This document shows, piece after piece, positions 1 to 5,219 of a DNA stretch of 5,534 nt. The notes under the pieces are model-generated. The model did not search any database, was not told the origin of the DNA, and worked only from the letters and a program-made list of their open reading frames with translations. The stretch's first letter is position 1, and each line of letters opens with the position of its first letter. The DNA comes from Streptomyces sp. NRRL WC-3549 (GTDB lineage Bacteria; Actinomycetota; Actinomycetes; Streptomycetales; Streptomycetaceae), in the NCBI RefSeq assembly GCF_000721935.1, contig NZ_KL585386.1:42579-48112 (forward strand). The letters are read 5' to 3'. The translations under genes were made by a program, and so were the position numbers.

Positions 1-1
1 C

Positions 2-268
2 AGCCCGCTCAGAGATGTGTATAAGAGACAGGTGGTACACGACCTCGGTCATGCTCGGGTCGAAGAACAGCGTCAGGTACACACCCGTGAGGATGATGAT
101 GATGAAGCTGTAGAGGCAGATCTCACCCAGCATGAAGGACCAGTGGTCCGGGAAGATCTTGCGCATGTTGGACTTGGCCAGGCCGTAGATGCCCAGTCGG
201 CCGTCCGCCCAGTCGGCCACCCGCTCACCGGCGGGCGCCTTGCGCTGTGTGTCTGTCACGGTACTCAT
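2..268 (-). CDS. qcrB: Cytochrome bc1 complex cytochrome b subunit, N-terminal fragment
   Basis: QcrB is the membrane cytochrome b of the menaquinol:cytochrome c reductase. It carries the two b hemes and the quinol sites. Only its first 79 codons are real here (268 down to 32). They begin [20 protein letters not shown], continue through a soluble amphipathic stretch (about residues 22-45, with DHWSFMLGE), and enter the first membrane helix (about 48-69, containing a run of four Ile). The heme-ligand histidines lie beyond the window. The ATG overlaps the qcrA stop in ATGA (265-268), with a GGGAG ribosome site (274-278) five bases upstream, so translation is probably coupled. After residue 79 (VVYH) the reading frame enters a sequencing-adapter mosaic end and gives the artificial peptide LSLIHIS. 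The gene is therefore truncated by the assembly, not biologically. The identification rests on sequence character plus position after qcrA. Confidence 0.9.
   Translation of the reverse strand, partial: MSTVTDTQRKAPAGERVADWADGRLGIYGLAKSNMRKIFPDHWSFMLGEICLYSFIIIILTGVYLTLFFDPSMTEVVYHLSLIHISERA
13..31 (+). other. Tn5/Nextera mosaic-end adapter at contig edge (artefact)
   Basis: AGATGTGTATAAGAGACAG is an exact copy of the 19-base hyperactive Tn5 mosaic end used in tagmentation libraries. The bases just before it (7-12, CTCAG-like) resemble the end of the Nextera transposase adapter, which reads GCTCGG before the mosaic end, with one mismatch. It joins qcrB codon 79 directly, and only about 12 bases lie outside it. 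The plain reading is untrimmed adapter at a contig end. Bases 1-31 should not be treated as genomic sequence. Confidence 0.95.
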
Positions 269-1317
269 CCGCGCTCCCAGAAGGCAGGACCGACGGGCTC
301 TGCGAAGTCGTCGAGCGCCTCGAGGTTGCCCTCGCTGTTCACGCCGATCCGCAGCTGCGGCAGGGGGTGACCGGCAGGCCCGAAGATGACGCGGGCGCCG
401 TCGGAGAGGTCGAAGGTGGACTGGTGGCACGGGCAGAGGACGTGATGCGTCTGCTGCTCGTAGAGGCTGATGGGGCAGCCGACGTGGGTGCAGATCTTGG
501 AGAAGGCGACGATTCCCTCGTGGCCCCACTCACGCGACTGCTTGTCCTTGATGTCGTCCGGCTCGATGCGGACAATCATCAGGGCGGCCTTCGCGATCTG
601 CGTCTGGAAGTCGTGCGCGTCCTCCTTCAGGCCCTCGGGCATGGCGAAGGTCAGCGAACCGACGACGACGTCCTCGGGACGCAGCGGCTCCATCGTGTTC
701 ATGTTGACGAGCTGCTTGCCCTTGGCCCACAGGGTCGTGCGGAGCTTCTTCTCCGGCAGCGGACCGAGGTCGCGCAGCAGCACCACGCCGGAGAGCGGCA
801 CCAGGGCCAGCGCACCGAACATGGTGTTGCGGATCAGCTTCCGGCGTCCGATGGCGGACTCCCGGGCGCCGTCCGCGAAGTCCGCGAGAACCTTCGCCTT
901 GACCTCGGGCGGCGCCTCGATCGGGTGCCGGTCGTCCGCGACCTCCACGTCCGACATCAGCGTGCGCGCCCAGTGGACGGCGCCCGCGCCGATGAGGAAC
1001 AGCGCCAGGCCCAGGGTCAGACCCAGCGAGAAGTGCAGCGCGCTCACGTGGCCGATCGGCCAGATGAAGACGATCTTGTCGACCGGGAAGATGACGTACG
1101 AGGCGATGAAGCCGATCGTCGCCAGCATGGACAGCGTGAACATCAGGGCGACGGTGCGCTCGGAGCGCTTGGCGGCCCGTTCGTCGATGTCCTGGATGCG
1201 CGGCTTGTGGGCCGGCAGCCCGGGGTCGGCGAACGGGTCGTCCGCGACCTTGACCGCACCGTGCGCGGTGTCCTGCTCTGCGGGCAGGCCCTCTTCTGAA
1301 ATCTCTTGGCTACTCAT
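265..1317 (-). CDS. qcrA: Cytochrome bc1 complex Rieske iron-sulfur subunit
   Basis: This 350-residue protein carries the [2Fe-2S] cluster that moves electrons from menaquinol to the cytochrome c subunit, on the outer face of the membrane. Both Rieske boxes are intact: CTHVGC (residues 276-281) and CPCHQS (295-300). The cluster ligands should be C276, H278, C295 and H298, with C281-C297 as the disulfide. The N-terminus is long and acidic (1-50). Three hydrophobic segments follow at about 56-78, 90-115 and 166-182. A twin-arginine pair, R158-R159 (GRRKLIRN), sits just before the third segment. This matches the known Streptomyces Rieske protein, whose first two helices are inserted by Sec and the third by Tat. 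The start ATG overlaps the qcrC stop (ATGA, 1314-1317) and the stop overlaps the qcrB start, so the three genes are tightly coupled. No strong ribosome site precedes the ATG, which fits coupling. Length and motifs are normal for the family. Confidence 0.98.
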   Translation of the reverse strand: MSSQEISEEGLPAEQDTAHGAVKVADDPFADPGLPAHKPRIQDIDERAAKRSERTVALMFTLSMLATIGFIASYVIFPVDKIVFIWPIGHVSALHFSLGLTLGLALFLIGAGAVHWARTLMSDVEVADDRHPIEAPPEVKAKVLADFADGARESAIGRRKLIRNTMFGALALVPLSGVVLLRDLGPLPEKKLRTTLWAKGKQLVNMNTMEPLRPEDVVVGSLTFAMPEGLKEDAHDFQTQIAKAALMIVRIEPDDIKDKQSREWGHEGIVAFSKICTHVGCPISLYEQQTHHVLCPCHQSTFDLSDGARVIFGPAGHPLPQLRIGVNSEGNLEALDDFAEPVGPAFWERG

Positions 1318-2137
1318 GACTTCTTGGCCTTAGCGGTGTGTGCCGCGACCCAGACGGCGATGGCGATCAGTCCGCCCAGTCCGAAGATCCAGCCGAAGAG
1401 ACCCTCGCTGACGGGACCGAGGCCACCGAGCGAGAGCCCACCGGGGCTCGCGGTTTCGTCACCGTTCACGGTCTTGATGTACGCGATGATGTCTTTCTTC
1501 TCCTTCTCCGGCATGGTGCTGTCGGGGAAGGAAGGCATGGCCTGCGGGCCGGTCTGCATGGCCTCGTAGATGTGCTTCGGGCTCACACCTTCGAGGTTGG
1601 GGGCGTACTTGCCGTCGGTCAGCGCGCCGCCCTTGCCCGTGAAGTTGTGGCACTGGGCGCAGTTGGTGCGGAAGAGTTCGCCGCCCTTGGCCACGTCGGC
1701 GCCCGCGGGGTCGACCTGGCTCTCCTTCGGGGTGATCGGGCCGGCGCCCAGGGACGCGACGTACGCCGCGAGCTGGTCGATCTGGGCCTGGTTGTAGATG
1801 ACCTTCTTCTTCGGGATCTGGGCGCCCGGCTGCTGGGCCGGCATGCGTCCGGTTCCGACCTGGAAGTCCACGGCGGCGGAGCCGACACCAACGAGGGACG
1901 GCCCGTCGGTGGTGCCCTGACCGCCGGTTCCGTGGCAGCTGGCACAGCCCACGGAGTAGAGCTTCTTGCCCTCGTCGATGGCGAGGGACTGGGCGGTGTC
2001 GTCGGCCTGCGCCTTACCCGCAGGCGCAAACGCGGCGTACAGCCCCCCGGTAGCCGCCAGCGCGAGGAGTAGTACCTGTCTCTTATACACATCTCCGCCG
2101 CCAGCGGATGGCGTCGTCGAGCGGAGAGCTTTTTCAC
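1314..2137 (-). CDS. qcrC: Diheme cytochrome c subunit of the bc1 complex, reading frame broken by adapter sequence
   Basis: QcrC is the membrane-anchored diheme cytochrome c that links the bc1 complex to the aa3 oxidase. The start is a GTG at 2137 giving MKKLSARRRHPLAA. The frame is then broken by a 19-base mosaic end (2076-2094). The true protein resumes at 2075 with VLLLALAATGG and runs 253 codons to a TGA at 1314. Two heme c motifs are present in that part: CASCH (residues 44-48 counted from VLLL) and CAQCH (139-143). Likely axial methionines are M78 (GRMPA) and M180 (AMPSFP). There is an N-terminal signal or anchor helix (the one that is interrupted) and a C-terminal membrane helix (about 226-246) followed by a KAKKS tail. 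Removing bases 2076-2095 rejoins the frame as about 267 residues. From memory Streptomyces QcrC is near 270, with extra valines at the join, so a few native bases may also be missing. No good ribosome site precedes the GTG (only GGGG about ten bases upstream). The break is very probably an assembly artefact, so this is not a pseudogene. Confidence 0.93.
2076..2094 (-). other. Tn5/Nextera mosaic-end adapter inside qcrC (artefact)
   Basis: On the minus strand these bases are exactly AGATGTGTATAAGAGACAG, the same 19-base mosaic end as at 13-31, in the opposite orientation. Translated, it gives the peptides DVYKRQ and MCIRDR (minus strand) and CLLYTS (plus strand), which are familiar contaminants of protein databases made from untrimmed Nextera reads. 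The flanks (GAGTAGTAC on one side, CCGCCGCCA on the other) are not a 9-base target duplication. No transposase gene is present. Both flanks are parts of the same qcrC gene, so the join is in the right place but carries foreign bases. Confidence 0.95.
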
Positions 2138-2191
2138 GGATTACCCCGGTGTCAGGATCTTCTGCGTCGATGGTGGTGGGAGCGAGCCCGG

Positions 2192-2812
2192 TTACTTGAT
2201 CATGTAGATCGTGGCGAACAGACCGATCCAGACGACATCGACGAAGTGCCAGTAGTAGGACACGACGATGGCGGCTGTGGCCTGTTCGTGGGTGAACCTC
2301 GAGGCCGCGTATGTCCTGCCCAGGACGAGCAGGAAGGCGATGAGACCGCCTGTCACATGCAGACCGTGGAAGCCCGTGGTCAGGTAGAACACCGAGCCGT
2401 AGGGGTCGGAGGACAGGGAGAGACCCGCCTCCTTGACCAGCTCGGTGTACTCGAGGACCTGGCCTCCGATGAAGATCGACCCCATCACGAACGTGATGAT
2501 GAACCACGTCCGGAGCTTCTTCACATCGCCCCGCTCCGCGGCGAAAACGCCGAGCTGGCAGGTGAGGGAGGAAAGCACCAGGATCGTGGTGTTCGTCGCC
2601 GAGAACGGGAAGTTCAGATGGTGGGTCATCTCCTTCCAGTGCTCGGGACCCATCACCGATCGCAGGGTGAAGTACATCGCGAAGAGGGCCGCGAAGAACA
2701 TCAGCTCGGAACTCAACCAGATGATGGTTCCGACGCTGGTGAGGTTCGGTCGATTGACCGACGGGTGCGCGTGCCCGGTTTCTACTGTCGTTGCTGTCGC
2801 CACGACCGACAT
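2192..2812 (-). CDS. ctaE: Cytochrome c oxidase (aa3) subunit III
   Basis: This 206-residue integral membrane protein is subunit III of the heme-copper oxidase. It supports the catalytic subunit I and is thought to help proton uptake and stability. Five hydrophobic segments are visible at about 27-52, 71-92, 101-122, 141-168 and 179-204, as in the short five-helix actinobacterial form. Family hallmarks are SSELMFF with E36, the HGLHVTGG stretch (H149, H152) and YYWHFVD (187-193). The ATG at 2812 begins [20 protein letters not shown], the N-terminus I expect for Streptomyces. No Shine-Dalgarno sequence lies at normal spacing; the nearest purine-rich stretch (GAGGGCGGG) is about 16 bases or more upstream. 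The start codon sits inside a 21-base palindrome (2803-2823). qcrC follows 54 bases downstream with no obvious terminator, so ctaE probably leads a ctaE-qcrCAB transcript. Confidence 0.97.
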   Translation of the reverse strand: MSVVATATTVETGHAHPSVNRPNLTSVGTIIWLSSELMFFAALFAMYFTLRSVMGPEHWKEMTHHLNFPFSATNTTILVLSSLTCQLGVFAAERGDVKKLRTWFIITFVMGSIFIGGQVLEYTELVKEAGLSLSSDPYGSVFYLTTGFHGLHVTGGLIAFLLVLGRTYAASRFTHEQATAAIVVSYYWHFVDVVWIGLFATIYMIK

Positions 2813-2823
2813 TATGTCGGTCG
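2803..2823. repeat. 21-base palindrome covering the ctaE start codon
   Basis: The left arm CGACCGACAT (2803-2812) and right arm ATGTCGGTCG (2814-2823) are exact reverse complements, ten pairs around a single central base. The left arm contains the ctaE start codon, read on the minus strand at 2812-2810. In DNA this looks like an operator for a dimeric regulator. In RNA the arms could pair only imperfectly because the loop is one base, so a few central pairs would have to open. I do not recognise it as a named operator. Confidence 0.7.
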
Positions 2824-2999
2824 CTTATCCCGCCCTCACTCCGGGGGGTGCTGTTCGGTGTGTCAGTGAGGTGTGTCCTCACCGAACGGCCCATCGAAAC
2901 GCTGTCATTACCGGTGCTGACAGGCTGTCCGCCGGAGTACGATCCGCCCATCGGTTCATGCCCCGAGAGCCCCGAAGACACAGATGTCACGGAGGAACA
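2813..2999. promoter_or_regulatory. Divergent intergenic region between ctaE and the receiver-like gene, with nested repeats
   Basis: This 187-base gap must hold the promoters of two divergent transcripts. It contains several overlapping repeats: GTTCGGTG (2853-2860) inverted as CACCGAAC (2880-2887); GTGAGG (2866-2871) inverted as CCTCAC (2877-2882) across a five-base spacer; GGTGTGTC repeated directly at 2857-2864 and 2870-2877; CTCACT (2835-2840) inverted as AGTGAG (2865-2870); and CTGTCA (2902-2907) inverted as TGACAG (2918-2923). A possible plus-strand -10, TACGAT (2938-2943), has no -35 at proper spacing. I cannot name a convincing promoter for either side. The repeat density suggests a regulator binding region, but this is inference. 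Confidence 0.5.
2991..2995 (+). promoter_or_regulatory. Ribosome binding site of the receiver-like gene
   Basis: GGAGG lies four bases before the ATG at 3000. It is the only good Shine-Dalgarno match near the gene. It favours this start over the in-frame ATG about 42 bases upstream, even though the spacing is a little short. Confidence 0.75.
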
Positions 3000-3401
3000 A
3001 TGCAGCCGACCGCCACGGTCCTGGTCTACAGCGACGACGCCAACACCCGTGAGCAGGTGAGGCTGGCTGCCGGGCGCAGGCCGGCGGCGGACGTCCCGGA
3101 GGTGCGGTTCCTCGAGTGCGCCACCCTGCCGGCGGTGCTGAGCGCGCTGGACGGGGGCGGTGTCGACGTCTGCGTGCTGGACGGGGAGACGGCCCCCGTG
3201 GGCGGCATGGGCGTCTGCCGGCAGATCAAGGACGAGATCTTCGACTGCCCGCCCGTGCTGCTGCTGATCGGCCGCCCGCAGGACTCCTGGCTGGCCACGT
3301 GGAGCCGCGCCGACGCCGCGGTGACCCATCCGGTCGACCCGGTCGACTTCGCCGACGCCCTGGCCGCCCTGTTGCGCCAGAGGCTGTCCGTGGGCGCCTG
3401 A
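3000..3401 (+). CDS. Stand-alone receiver-like (response regulator fold) protein, degenerate phosphorylation site
   Basis: This 133-residue protein resembles a single CheY-like receiver domain with no output domain. Visible landmarks are a beta strand VLVYSDD with the acidic pair D12-D13, a second strand VDVCVLD ending in D61 at the phospho-acceptor position, and GGMGVCRQI as the following loop and helix. After these come a hydrophobic strand PPVLLLIGRP (84-93), then AAVTHPVDPVDF (106-117) where receivers usually have a Lys-Pro. Two canonical switch residues are altered: the Ser/Thr after strand 4 is replaced by I90 or G91, and the invariant Lys is H110. Phosphorylation may therefore be lost or atypical. 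No kinase gene is adjacent. It is transcribed divergently from ctaE and convergently with the L,D-transpeptidase. I believe a similar gene occurs here in other Streptomyces genomes, but its role is unknown to me. The fold assignment is an inference from sequence pattern. Confidence 0.85.
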   Translation: MQPTATVLVYSDDANTREQVRLAAGRRPAADVPEVRFLECATLPAVLSALDGGGVDVCVLDGETAPVGGMGVCRQIKDEIFDCPPVLLLIGRPQDSWLATWSRADAAVTHPVDPVDFADALAALLRQRLSVGA

Positions 3402-3411
3402 GCGCCCCGAA

Positions 3412-3436
3412 GAGCCGTCCGGCCATGACGCGGCTC
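3412..3436. terminator. Possible weak bidirectional terminator between convergent genes
   Basis: GAGCCG (3412-3417) is inverted as CGGCTC (3431-3436) across a 13-base loop, in the 51-base gap between two convergent genes. An alternative stem is CGCCCCC (3436-3442) with GGGGGCG (3461-3467), which reaches into the end of the transpeptidase gene. Neither is followed by a T run. A terminator is expected here from gene layout, but the structures are modest. Confidence 0.35.
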
Positions 3437-3452
3437 GCCCCCGGGGGGGAGG

Positions 3453-4709
3453 TCACACCTGGGGGCGCAGCCGCGCCGCCTCCACCTCGTCGCCCGTGTC
3501 CGGGGTGCCGCCGCCGTGCAGCGCGCTGCCCTTCAGCCAGGCGTCCCAGGACAGGTTCCAGTCGCCGTAGCCGTTGTCGAACGGTGTCATGGTCTCGCCG
3601 TCGCTCCCGACGACCTTGACGATGTCGCCCTCGCGTACGGTCTGGAAGAACCACTCGGCGTCGGCGGTGCTCATCCCGGTGCAGCCGTGGCTGACGTTGG
3701 CGCTGCCCTGGGAGCCGGTCGACCAGGGCGCCGCGTGGACGTACTCACCGCTCCAGGTGACCCGGGTCGCCCAGTAGACCGGCAGGTCGTAGGAGTCCGA
3801 CGAGCCGGCGGCGATGCCGATGCTCTCCCCCCGCATGCGTACGAACTGCTCCTTGGCCAGCACCACCTTGATGCCGTTGCGCGTGTCGAAGCCCGGCTTG
3901 CCCGTGGTGACCGGCAGCGTGTTGATCACCTCGCCGTTGCGCAGGACCGTCATCTGGTGCTCCGAGGCGTCGGTGACGGCTTCTATGCGGTCTCCGGTCG
4001 TCAGCTTGAGTGACTTGGCGGCGTCTCCGTACAGCCCGTTGGTCACCTTTATGCCCTTGAGGTTGCTGCGGACGTCGATGGTGGCGTTGGCGGGCCAGTA
4101 CTCCTTCGGGCGGTAGTGCAGGGTCTTGGCGTCGACCCAGTACCAGGAGCCGGTGACGGCGGGGGCGGAGCGGACCTGGAGTCCGCGCTCCACGGTGGCC
4201 CTGGCGGCCTTGTCGGTGACCGGAGCGCTGAGTTCCGCGGTGACGGGCTGTCCGACCCCGTAGGTGCCCGCCTGCGGACCGAAGGAGACCTTCAGGAACT
4301 TCTCTGCCTGGGCCGTGCCGAAGGCGTACGTGCGGCTGCCAGGGGCGCCGTCGCCGTTCTCGGTGGACACCTTGACGGTGTACCGGGTGCCGGCCGCCAG
4401 CGAGGTGGTGGAGTGCCACCGCTTGCCGCTCGCGTCGAGCTCGCCCGCCAGGTGGCGGCCCTCGGTGTCGACGGCCGTCACGTCGGTGATGCGGGCGTCG
4501 TCATCCTTGACGGTGACCTCGATGGGCTGGTCCGGGTCGGCCTTCTCCTTCTCGGAGGGGCCGTTGAACGAGATGTCCTCGGCGGCGTCGTAGGGCTTCA
4601 GTGACAGCTGCCGGCTGTCGGGCTCTCCACAGGCGGTCGCACCTGCGACCAAGGTCACGACCAGCAGAGTGCAGCTCACTACGGTGCGGATGCGCGGCGT
4701 GTGGTTCAT
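3453..4709 (-). CDS. L,D-transpeptidase lipoprotein (Ig-like domains plus YkuD catalytic domain)
   Basis: This 418-residue exported enzyme should make 3-3 cross-links between peptidoglycan stem peptides outside the membrane. The N-terminus has a basic start, a hydrophobic stretch and the lipobox GATAC, so C27 is probably lipid-modified after cleavage. Two Ig-like domains follow (about 59-131 and 132-237), then a YkuD catalytic domain (about 248-370). The active site is clear: H325 (YVHAAPWS), H341 and C343 in SHGCTGMS. The 16- and 18-residue spacings match mycobacterial LdtMt2 as I remember it. The Asn that often follows SHGC-x in this family is Gly here (G345). A Trp-rich tail GDWNLSWDAW (382-391) also resembles LdtMt2. 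The start is an ATG with no good ribosome site, lying inside a 12-base palindrome. The gene is upstream of no other minus-strand gene and is separated from ctaF by a strong terminator, so it likely has its own promoter. It is not part of the respiratory machinery; the linkage seems positional. Confidence 0.96.
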   Translation of the reverse strand: MNHTPRIRTVVSCTLLVVTLVAGATACGEPDSRQLSLKPYDAAEDISFNGPSEKEKADPDQPIEVTVKDDDARITDVTAVDTEGRHLAGELDASGKRWHSTTSLAAGTRYTVKVSTENGDGAPGSRTYAFGTAQAEKFLKVSFGPQAGTYGVGQPVTAELSAPVTDKAARATVERGLQVRSAPAVTGSWYWVDAKTLHYRPKEYWPANATIDVRSNLKGIKVTNGLYGDAAKSLKLTTGDRIEAVTDASEHQMTVLRNGEVINTLPVTTGKPGFDTRNGIKVVLAKEQFVRMRGESIGIAAGSSDSYDLPVYWATRVTWSGEYVHAAPWSTGSQGSANVSHGCTGMSTADAEWFFQTVREGDIVKVVGSDGETMTPFDNGYGDWNLSWDAWLKGSALHGGGTPDTGDEVEAARLRPQV

Positions 4710-4714
4710 GAACC
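4703..4714. repeat. 12-base perfect palindrome over the L,D-transpeptidase start codon
   Basis: GGTTCATGAACC is its own reverse complement and is centred on the CATG that holds the start codon (4709-4707 on the minus strand). One step further out the symmetry continues with one extra C (GTG on one side, CCAC on the other). It could be a small operator or chance, since CATG is already symmetric. Confidence 0.5.
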
Positions 4715-4759
4715 CACGCTAAGAAGATTCATCCGATCCAGCGCGCCCAGTGACTGCAA

Positions 4760-4803
4760 ACGGGGGCCCGGCCCGCTCGTTGCCGAGCGGGCCAGGCCCC
4801 CGT
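4760..4803 (-). terminator. Strong intrinsic terminator downstream of ctaF
   Basis: The stem pairs 4770-4779 (GGCCCGCTCG) with 4784-4793 (CGAGCGGGCC) around a TTGC loop. After a single C/A mismatch it continues with nine more pairs (4760-4768 with 4795-4803). That is 19 pairs, nearly all G-C. It begins 17 bases after the ctaF stop, and on the minus strand ends in TTTG, a short T run. It should end the cta transcript and insulate the transpeptidase promoter from read-through. Confidence 0.9.
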
Positions 4804-4820
4804 GCGGTGGTACGGCGCTG

Positions 4821-5219
4821 CTACTGGGTGCGGTTCTCACCGCGGTAGTACTCGAAGACCCAGCCGAAGAGGCCGATCAGGAGCAGCGGGGCGGAGAAGT
4901 AGGCCAGCCACCAGCCGAAGGCGACGGCCATGAACAGGAAGGCGCCACCGAGGGACAGCGCGAGCGGCTGCCAGCTGTGCGGGGAGAAGAACCCCACCTC
5001 GCCGGCCTCGTCCGCGACGTCGGCCTCCTTGTTGTCCTGGGCCATGGCGTCGACCCGGTTGGCCGTGAAGGCCAGGTAGAAGCCGATCATGAGGGCCAGG
5101 CCGAAGGCCAGCACCAGCGTGGTGGTGCCCACCGGCTCCCTGGACCAGACGCCGTACGTGACGGCGATGATCAGCAGGAAGACGCTCAGCCAGATGAAGA
5201 GTTTGCCCTGGATCTTCAC
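4821..5219 (-). CDS. ctaF: Cytochrome c oxidase subunit IV (actinobacterial CtaF)
   Basis: This 132-residue membrane protein is the small fourth subunit of the actinobacterial aa3 oxidase, which associates with the catalytic subunits in the bc1-aa3 supercomplex. Four hydrophobic segments are visible, at about 6-25, 33-54, 85-104 and 107-123. An acidic loop (57-75, rich in Asp and Glu) lies between the second and third. The [15 protein letters not shown] and [10 protein letters not shown] stretches are typical of the family. Translation starts at a GTG (5219) that overlaps the ctaD stop in GTGA (5216-5219). A perfect AGGAGG ribosome site lies at 5227-5232, seven bases upstream. The stop is TAG at 4821. 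It is the last gene of its transcript, ending in the strong hairpin just downstream. Length is normal. Confidence 0.96.
   Translation of the reverse strand: MKIQGKLFIWLSVFLLIIAVTYGVWSREPVGTTTLVLAFGLALMIGFYLAFTANRVDAMAQDNKEADVADEAGEVGFFSPHSWQPLALSLGGAFLFMAVAFGWWLAYFSAPLLLIGLFGWVFEYYRGENRTQ

Noticed and set aside
247..1299. Plus-strand open frame of 350 codons.
   Set aside because: It lies opposite qcrA and has a low-complexity Arg/Asp/Gly composition typical of the antisense of high-GC coding sequence.
13..2094. Two inverted 19-base Tn5 mosaic ends bounding about 2 kb, which could look like a composite transposon carrying qcrA-qcrC.
   Set aside because: There is no transposase, no resistance gene and no 9-base target duplication at the qcrC site. 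The sequence between them is ordinary chromosomal operon continuing on the other side. The 19-mer is the engineered library adapter form.
1314..2137. qcrC as a genuine pseudogene with a frameshift.
   Set aside because: The only damage is the adapter sequence; all heme motifs and the C-terminal anchor are intact, and the neighbouring genes of the same operon are undamaged.
2902..2943. Promoter built from TGACAG (2918-2923) and TACGAT (2938-2943) for the plus-strand gene.
   Set aside because: The spacer is only 14 bases, too short for a normal sigma-70-type promoter, so I did not call it.
2433..2999. Upstream extension of the receiver-like protein.
   Set aside because: The frame is open by chance across antisense ctaE; the GGAGG at 2991-2995 and the receiver fold both start at 3000.
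1314..3329. Single 671-codon minus-strand frame covering qcrC, ctaE and beyond.
   Set aside because: It joins real QcrC to an out-of-frame reading of ctaE only because the adapter shifts the frame; the upstream part has no family features.
3438..3447. CCCCCGGGGG palindrome in the convergent gap.
   Set aside because: It cannot form a hairpin loop on its own and is expected in very GC-rich DNA.
3116..3654. Overlapping frames on both strands over the receiver-like gene and the gap after it.
   Set aside because: They are Arg-, Ala- and Pro-rich shadows with no recognisable domain and no ribosome site.
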